From contig BJHW01000001.1 of the NCBI GenBank assembly GCA_005405945.1, positions 4,960,001-5,024,000 of the forward strand: a stretch of 64,000 nt of DNA. The letters run 5' to 3'. The notes below the pieces were generated by a model that was given only the letters and a program-made list of their open reading frames with translations, was not told the origin of the DNA and did no database searches. This stretch comes from Streptomyces violaceusniger (GTDB taxonomy: Bacteria > Actinomycetota > Actinomycetes > Streptomycetales > Streptomycetaceae). Shown here piece by piece: positions 58,145 to 64,000 of this stretch (positions are counted from its first letter, which is position 1; the number at the start of each line of letters is the position of its first letter). The translations under genes and the position numbers were made by a program.

Positions 58145-61100
58145 ATGCAGATTCGGCTGACCGTCCTCGGGCCGCGCAGCGCCCACCCGGGCCGTTCCGG
58201 CCACCATCCTGCGCCCGCGTCCGTGTCGCACGCCCTTACGGCCGCGGTGGACGTCCTGGTCACCGCCCCCGTCGGCACGGCCCTCGCCGCGGTGTCCAGT
58301 GGGCTGGCCGACGCGGTCGCCGCGGCCGGGTACGAGGCGGGGGGCGGCGGTGGCGGCGGCGGCGCGGTGGTGCTGTACGCGGGGGGCGAGCGGCTGGACC
58401 CGCAGCGCTGTGCGCTCGGCGAGCCGCCGCTGGTGGACGGCGCGGTGCTCTCCCTGCACGGCCCGGCCGACCCCGACTCCGACCACTACCCCGGCTACCC
58501 CGGTCTGCCCGAGAGCGCCGTCGCCGACGCCACGGTCCACTTGGACGTGGTCGCCGGGCCCGACGCGGGCGGCGTCCATCTGCTGCACGGCGGCCAGGTG
58601 CGCATCGGCCGCTCCGCCGACGCGGACGTCCCCCTGGACGACCCCGACGTCTCGCGGCTGCACTGCGCGGTCACGGTCGCCGAGGACGGCCGCGTGACCA
58701 TCGCCGACCTCGGCTCGACCAACGGCACCGCCGCCGACGGCGTCCCCGTGGGCCCCCAGCCGGTGCCTCTGGAGCCGGGGGCGCTGCTGCGGATCGGTGA
58801 GTCCGCCCTGCGGCTGCGCGTCCCCTCCAGGGCGTCGGCGATCCCCTCGGCCCCCACGCGCCTCCCCGTCCAGGCGGACGGCGAGGGCCACCTCCGCGTC
58901 ACCCCCGCCGGGGACCACCCCACCCACGCCAAGGCCCCCTGGACCGGCGCCCCTCAGTCCACCGCCCCCACCCACACCACCCAGGGCCCCTGGACCCCTC
59001 CCGCCCGCCACCCCGGCACGGGCTGGACGAGGGTCGCCGGGCCCGGTGACGAGTCTCACGCGGCCCACGACCGGGCCGGCGCCCACGGGAGCGACGACGG
59101 CTGGGGCCCGGCTGAGAGCGCGGCCCCGGGCCGCGCCGCACGAGCGGCAGTACAGGCACCGGGCCGCGCGGCGCCGCGAGCACCGGTACCCCCGGCGGAG
59201 CGGGCTCCTCCGGCCGCCGGAGCGACGACGACGGGTGGAGGCCTGGCGAGGGTGCGGGTGCGGCCCCCGGGCCGCGCGGCGCCGCGGCCGGACGCGGCCG
59301 GGCCCCGCAGCGCCCCTCGGCCCCCGGCGACCAGCCGTACGAGGACCCGTCCACCGCCCGCACCCGACGCGGTGGGCGCGCCCCCGGGGCCGGAGCCACC
59401 GGACGAGGCCCGGCGGGGCAGCCCGCCCGAGCCGACCAGGACCGACCCGGCGCGGGCGGCAGGGGCGGTCGGGCGTACGGCCGAGCACCCGGTCACGAGG
59501 ACCACCAGGGATCCTTCGCCGACGTCGGACAGCCCTCCCCGCGAGCTACGGCGGGACGCCGTACGGCAGCCCGTCCGCCGCCCCGAACAGCGCGCCCCCT
59601 ACCCCGGCGACCAGCCGGGCGCCGGGGAGCGTACGCATGGCGCGGGGTATGCGCTGGACGCACCGGGGGCGCAGGCTCGGCGGCGGGGATAGGGGCCTGG
59701 GTGCGGCAGTTGGCCGGGGCAAGGCGGCCGAGCGGGGTGGGGTACGGGAGGACCGGGGCGCGGCGGCGCGGGCGGCCGCGGAGGCGGAGGCGTTGCAGCG
59801 GCGGTGGCCGGATCCGGCCACCCTGCTGATGACGGCGCTGGGACCGGGCTCGCGCCTCTGGGAGCGCGCCCCCGGGCATCCGGACGCGCTGACCGTGCGG
59901 CTCGGCTCGGCCGACCAACTGGCGCCCGACGGCGGGCTGTTGCCCGCCGCGCCCGTGACCGTCGATCTGCGGCAGTGCGGTTCGCTGGGCCTCGCGGGCC
60001 CGCGGGCGCGGGTGGCGGGGCTCGCCCGGTCCGTCGTGGCGCAGCTGGCGGCCCTGCACTCACCGGCCGCGTTGGAGATCGTGCTGATCAGCGGCGAGGA
60101 GCGGCTCGCGGAGTGGTCGTGGCTCGGTTGGCTGCCACACGTCCAGCCGTTGCGCGGGCAGGACTGCCGGCTGCTGCTCGCGTACGACGCGGAGCAGGCC
60201 ACGGCCCGTACGGAGGAGCTGACCCGGCGGCTGGAGGACGGGCCGCTGGGCCCCGGCTGGGCGAGCGCGTCCCCGGCCGCCGCGCGGTCCGCGGCGGCGC
60301 GCCACTTCGGGCCGTACACCGTGGTGGTCGTGGACGGCGCCCCCGGTCCGGCCGCGCTGCACGACACGCTCGCCCGGCTGGCGGTGAGCGGTTCGGCGGC
60401 CGGAATCCATCTGCTCGGCCTGGCCGAGGCCCCCGCCGCGTCGCCCACCTCCCCGCTGCCCATGAGCTACGAGGCCGCCCGTTCCGCGTCCGCCGCCTTC
60501 GCGGCGTGCGGGTGGCGGCCGTGCTGAGCGGTGACGTGGCCACCGGGCTCCAGATCGTCCACGGGGACGGGGTCGCGCCCGGCACCAGTGGGGTCAACGG
60601 GATCACCGGCGCGACCGGCGCCACCACGACCGTGACCGTGGACGCGGTGTCGGCGGCGTGGGCCGAGCGGTTCGCGCGGGCGCTCGCGCCCCTGCGCCCG
60701 GCCACCTCCGCGCAGGACGGCGCGTTCGGCGGCTCCGACGGCCCGCCGACCGTCCCGCTGCCGGACTCGGCGCGGCTGCTGGACGAGTTGGGGCTGGCGC
60801 GGGCCACGCCCGCGTCCCTGCTGGCCCGTTGGGCGGCCGCGGCGGACGAGGTCCCGGCGGGCGGCCGGGCGCTGGCCGTGCTCGGCGCCGGTCCGCGCGG
60901 CCCGCTCACGGTCGATCTGGCCGCCGAGGGCCCGCACGCCCTGATCGACGGCACGGCGGGCACCGGTAAGACGGAGCTGCTGCGCTCGTTCGCCGCCTCG
61001 CTCGCGGCCGCCGAACGGCCGGACCGGCTCGAGCTCATCCTCGTCGACGGCGCCGGGGCCGGGTCCGGGGCCGGGGCGGGGGCGGGGGCGGGGGCGGGCG

Positions 61101-62128
61101 AGGGGCTGCGGGTGTGCACGGATCTGCCGCATGTCTCGACGCATCTGGTGGCCACCGACCCGGTACGGATGCGGGAGTTCGCGCAGGCACTCAGCTCGGA
61201 GCTCAAGCGCCGCGCCGAACTGCTGGGCCAGCAGGACTTCGCCACCTGGCACGACCGGCCCCACCCCGACGATGGCGAGAACGGAGGTGACAACGACGGC
61301 GCCGCCCGCACGGCCGGTGCGGCCCGTGTTGTCGCGCCCCGTCCGCCCGGCGATATCGACCCTCCCCCGAGCGACACCCTCCGCACGCTCAATCTGCGTG
61401 CCCAGCGCACCGCGGGCGCGCCGGCGACCCGTCCTCGTTCCCTCCTCCCCCGTCTCGTCGTGATCGTCGACGACTTCGACGCGCTGGTGGCCCCGGCCCT
61501 CGGCAGTCCCGGCCGTCCGGCGGCCGGTTCGGTCGTCCGTGCGCTGGAGGCGATCGCCCGCGACGGCGCACGCCTCGGGGTGCATCTGGTCGTGGCGTCC
61601 GGCCGCCCGGACCGTACGGCGGACACGGTGGCCGTCGAGCGGGCCGCCCTGCGAATCGCCCTGGACGCCCGTCCACTGGACGCCCGTCCACTGAACACCG
61701 CAACACCCGCCCACCCAACCGCCCCCACACAGGCCACACACGCCACACACGCCACGCACCCCACCCACCCCGGCGAGCCCCCGAGACCCCATACATCCCC
61801 CGCCGCATCGACACGCTCGGTCACAACCACCCCTGCCGCCGCAGCCGCCCCGGGCGGCGACCCGGCGCCGGGCCGTGGGCGGCTGTTCCGCGCGGATGAC
61901 GCCGCCGGAACGCCGTTTCAGGCGGGCCGGGTGACCGGACGGATACCGCGCACCGCGACCCAGCGGCCCACCGTCGTACCGCTGGAGTGGCGGCGGATGG
62001 GCGATCCGCCCGCCCGCCGGCCGCTGCGCGAGCTGGGGAACGGCCCCACCGACCTGGCCCTTCTCGCCAGTGCGCTCCAGCGCGCCGCGCAGTCGGCGGA
62101 CGCGCCCACCGCACCCGCGCTGATCTGA
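58145..62128 (+). CDS. FHA domain - FtsK/SpoIIIE-like ATPase fusion, frame broken three times
   Basis: This is a protein of about 1328 residues. An N-terminal ubiquitin-like region (MQIRLTVLGPRSAHPG onward) is followed by an FHA phosphothreonine-binding domain at about 130-230 (VRIGRSADADVPLDD, SRLHCAVTV, LGSTNGTAADG). A long Pro/Gly/Arg-rich linker leads to an FtsK/EccC-like region (VDLRQCGSLGLAG, IVLISGEERLAEWSWLGWLP). This has Walker A DGTAGTGKTELLRSFA and Walker B LVVIVDDFDAL. The C-terminal end is PALI at 62128. The frame breaks at CCCC 59124-59127, CCCC 59537-59540 and GGG 60510-60512; one added base at each gives a single open frame. ATG 58145 is the start. The divergent kinases suggest it may be read or controlled by phosphorylation. 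Confidence 0.8.
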
Positions 62129-62415
62129 CCGGCCCCGTCCGCCGCCGTCCGCACCCTGCCCGATTCCCGCCCGGTTCCCGCCCGTTTCGCGCCCGTTCCC
62201 GAGCGGTCCTGCCCCGCCCGACCTTCCGATCCGTTCCGGCCATCCTCCCCTCTGTCCCACCTGCCCCGTTTCACGGCCGACCCTTCATCACGGCCCGATC
62301 ACGATCCGTGAGTGAACGCCGGACGCAGTATTGCGACGTTCGGTGACCGGGCGTAGGACTACTCAGCACGGGACACGGCCGCACGGGGGCGGCTGGCATC
62401 GGAGGGAACACGGGG

Positions 62416-63774
62416 ATGCACGTATCGCTTCGTACGAAGCGTTCGACACGAGCCGCGGTGGCCCTGCTGGCGGCGGGAGCACTCATGCTCACCGCCGCGG
62501 GCTGCGGCGGCGGCGACGGCGACACGGTCAGCGGCGGCCCACCGCCCAACACCGTGAAACTACCGAATCTGAAGGGGCAGAAACTCCAGGTCACCGCGGT
62601 CTGGACGGGCACCGAGCAGGAGAACTTCACCAAGGTGCTCAAGGAGTTCGAGAAGCGCACCGGCGCCAAGGTCTCCTTCGTGCCGAGCGGTGACGACATG
62701 GCGGGCTTCGTCGGCTCGAAGATCGCGGGCGGCGCTCCGCCGGATGTCGCGATGGTCGGACAGGTCGGCGTCATGCGCGAATTCGCCCAGAAGGGCTGGG
62801 CCAAACCGCTCGACGCCGCCGCCAAGGCCGAGTTGGCCAAGAACTTCTCCAAGGGCTGGCAGGACCTCGGCTCGTACCAGGGCAAGCCCTATGGGGTGTA
62901 TTTCAAGGCCAGCAACAAATCCCTGCTCTGGTACAACACCTCCGCGTTCGACTACGCGGGCGCCAAGGTGCCCAAGACCTGGCCGGAATTCCTGGAGCAG
63001 GCCCAGCTGATCTCCGACTCCGGCACCGACGCGGTCGCGATCGGCGGCCAGGACGGCTGGACGCTCACCGACTGGTTCGAGAACGTCTATCTCTCCCAGG
63101 CGGGCCCGGAGAAGTACGACCAGCTCGCCCAGCACAAGATCAAGTGGACCGATCCGTCGGTGAAGAAGGCGCTCGAGACGCTCGCCGAGCTCTGGGGCAC
63201 CAAGGGCCTGGTCGCGGGCGGCCGGGGCGGCGCGCTCCAGACCGCGTTCCCGGACTCCGTCACCAAGACGTTCGGCAACAAGGCGGAGCCGGACGCGGGC
63301 ATGGTCTTCGAGGCCGACTTCGTCGCCGCCAACGTCGCCGACGCGGGCGCGGAGCTGGACAAGGACGCGAAGGTGTTCCCGTTCCCGGCGGTGGGCAAGG
63401 ACGCGCCGGTGGTGACCGGCGGCGATGTCGGCGTGGCGCTGAAGAACAGCAAGGCGGCGCAGGCGCTGCTCACCTTCCTCGCCTCGCCCGACGCCGCGAC
63501 CATCTGGGCCCAGTCCGGCGGGTTCATCTCGGCGAACAAGAACGTCAAGTTCAGCGCCTATCCCAATGCTTCGATGCGCAAAATCGCACAGGCGCTGATC
63601 GCGGCGGGCAATGACTTCCGGTTCGACATGTCCGACCAGGCTCCCGCCTCCTTCGGCGGCAAGCCGGCGCAGGGCGAGTGGAAAGCGCTCCAGGACTTTC
63701 TCAAGAACCCGAGGAATGTCGAAGGCATCCAGCGCCAGCTGGAGCGGGATGCCGCCAAGGCGTACAAGAACTGA
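62416..63774 (+). CDS. Sugar ABC transporter substrate-binding lipoprotein
   Basis: This is a family 1 solute-binding lipoprotein of 452 residues. The signal (RAAVALLAAGALMLTAAGC) ends in lipobox TAAGC near residue 30. The mature part begins KLQVTAVWTGTEQENFTKVL and includes WTLTDWFENVYLSQ and GGDVGVALKNSKAAQALLTF. ATG 62416 follows CGGAGGGAACACGGGG. It heads an ABC importer operon whose permease gene follows 24 bases downstream and runs off the window. The ligand is unknown; an alpha-glucoside-type importer is possible. The promoter should lie in the 287 bases upstream, where no operator palindrome stands out. Confidence 0.92.
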   Translation: MHVSLRTKRSTRAAVALLAAGALMLTAAGCGGGDGDTVSGGPPPNTVKLPNLKGQKLQVTAVWTGTEQENFTKVLKEFEKRTGAKVSFVPSGDDMAGFVGSKIAGGAPPDVAMVGQVGVMREFAQKGWAKPLDAAAKAELAKNFSKGWQDLGSYQGKPYGVYFKASNKSLLWYNTSAFDYAGAKVPKTWPEFLEQAQLISDSGTDAVAIGGQDGWTLTDWFENVYLSQAGPEKYDQLAQHKIKWTDPSVKKALETLAELWGTKGLVAGGRGGALQTAFPDSVTKTFGNKAEPDAGMVFEADFVAANVADAGAELDKDAKVFPFPAVGKDAPVVTGGDVGVALKNSKAAQALLTFLASPDAATIWAQSGGFISANKNVKFSAYPNASMRKIAQALIAAGNDFRFDMSDQAPASFGGKPAQGEWKALQDFLKNPRNVEGIQRQLERDAAKAYKN

Positions 63775-63798
63775 CGACTCGACCGGGAGAACCACATC

Positions 63799-64000
63799 AT
63801 GTCGACCGCGACAGCGGACGGCGCGGCCACACCTGGCCGGGCATCGTCCGCCCCACCGGCCAAACGGCCGAGCGCAAGCAAGCAGAAGAGCCTCATGGGC
63901 ACCCGGCCCTGGCTGGCGGCGGTGTTCCTGCTGCCCGCGCTGGTGCTGCTCGGGGCGCTCGTCGTCTATCCGATCGGCTACTCCGTCTACCGGAGCTTCT
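63799..64000 (+). CDS. Sugar ABC transporter permease, partial at window end
   Basis: The first 67 residues of a MalF-like permease are visible. A disordered N-terminal tail (about 35 residues, Pro/Ser/Lys-rich) is followed by RPWLAAVFLLPALVLLGALV and VYPIGYSVYRSF, the first helix and the start of the next loop of CUT1 permeases. ATG 63799 follows CGGGAGAACCACATC. The gene continues past the window end. Confidence 0.88.
   Translation, partial: MSTATADGAATPGRASSAPPAKRPSASKQKSLMGTRPWLAAVFLLPALVLLGALVVYPIGYSVYRSF

Overview
The window is chromosomal DNA of a Streptomyces-type actinomycete. GC content is very high, GTG and TTG starts and 4-base GTGA/ATGA gene overlaps are common, and many diagnostic genes are present: HU, the PkaA/PkaB kinases, FtsEX, a sigU-like ECF sigma factor with its anti-sigma factor, the HemD-type regulator NnaR, and a tmRNA with an ANTKRDS...ALAA tag. 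From memory, the order murA - hup - malic enzyme - helicase - rsuA/sigU - nnaR - narK ... ssrA - smpB - ctp - ftsX - ftsE ... prfB - pkaB - pkaA matches the conserved core around SCO2943-SCO2978 of S. coelicolor. Accessory blocks lie between these core genes.

Layout. 0.2-4.2 kb: a one-module NRPS (C-A-PCP-TE), convergent with a three-gene molybdenum hydroxylase operon (4.4-9.9 kb) whose iron-sulfur subunit carries a very long disordered repeat extension. 10.2-15.1 kb: an operon for a CUT1 sugar ABC importer plus a GH20 beta-N-acetylhexosaminidase, preceded by a DasR-like site. 15.3-20.5 kb: housekeeping genes (DUF3039, YqgE, MurA, HU, malic enzyme). 20.8-25.1 kb: a cold-shock protein, a HelD-type helicase, and SigU/RsuA. 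25.3-28.9 kb: a CGNR regulator, NnaR and the nitrate transporter NarK, with a GlnR-like box upstream of narK. 29-33 kb: a small TA-like gene pair, two LysR regulators and an alpha/beta hydrolase. 33.5-39 kb: an ABC importer with a GH31 alpha-xylosidase behind a clear promoter and palindromic operator. 39-42.4 kb: a DD-carboxypeptidase and a TetR/quinone-oxidoreductase pair. 42.4-47.5 kb: a GNAT gene and an ATP-grasp RiPP (graspetide) locus. 47.5-57.5 kb: ssrA, smpB, ctp, ftsX, ftsE, an LAETG surface protein, prfB and pkaB/pkaA. 58-62 kb: an FHA-FtsK-like ATPase. 62.4 kb to the end: the start of another sugar ABC importer.

The graspetide locus (44.5-47.5 kb) is the most interesting system. It holds a divergent XRE/TPR regulator, an RsbW-like ATPase, an 88-residue precursor with a Thr/Ser-rich then Asp-rich tail, an ATP-grasp maturase, and a PIMT-like methyltransferase of the type that makes aspartimide-modified graspetides.

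A quality warning applies to the whole window. At least ten genes are split by about 16 frameshifts. Wherever the break can be located, it fits the loss of one base in a short C or G run. I read this as homopolymer under-calling in the assembly and annotate the full-length genes across the breaks.
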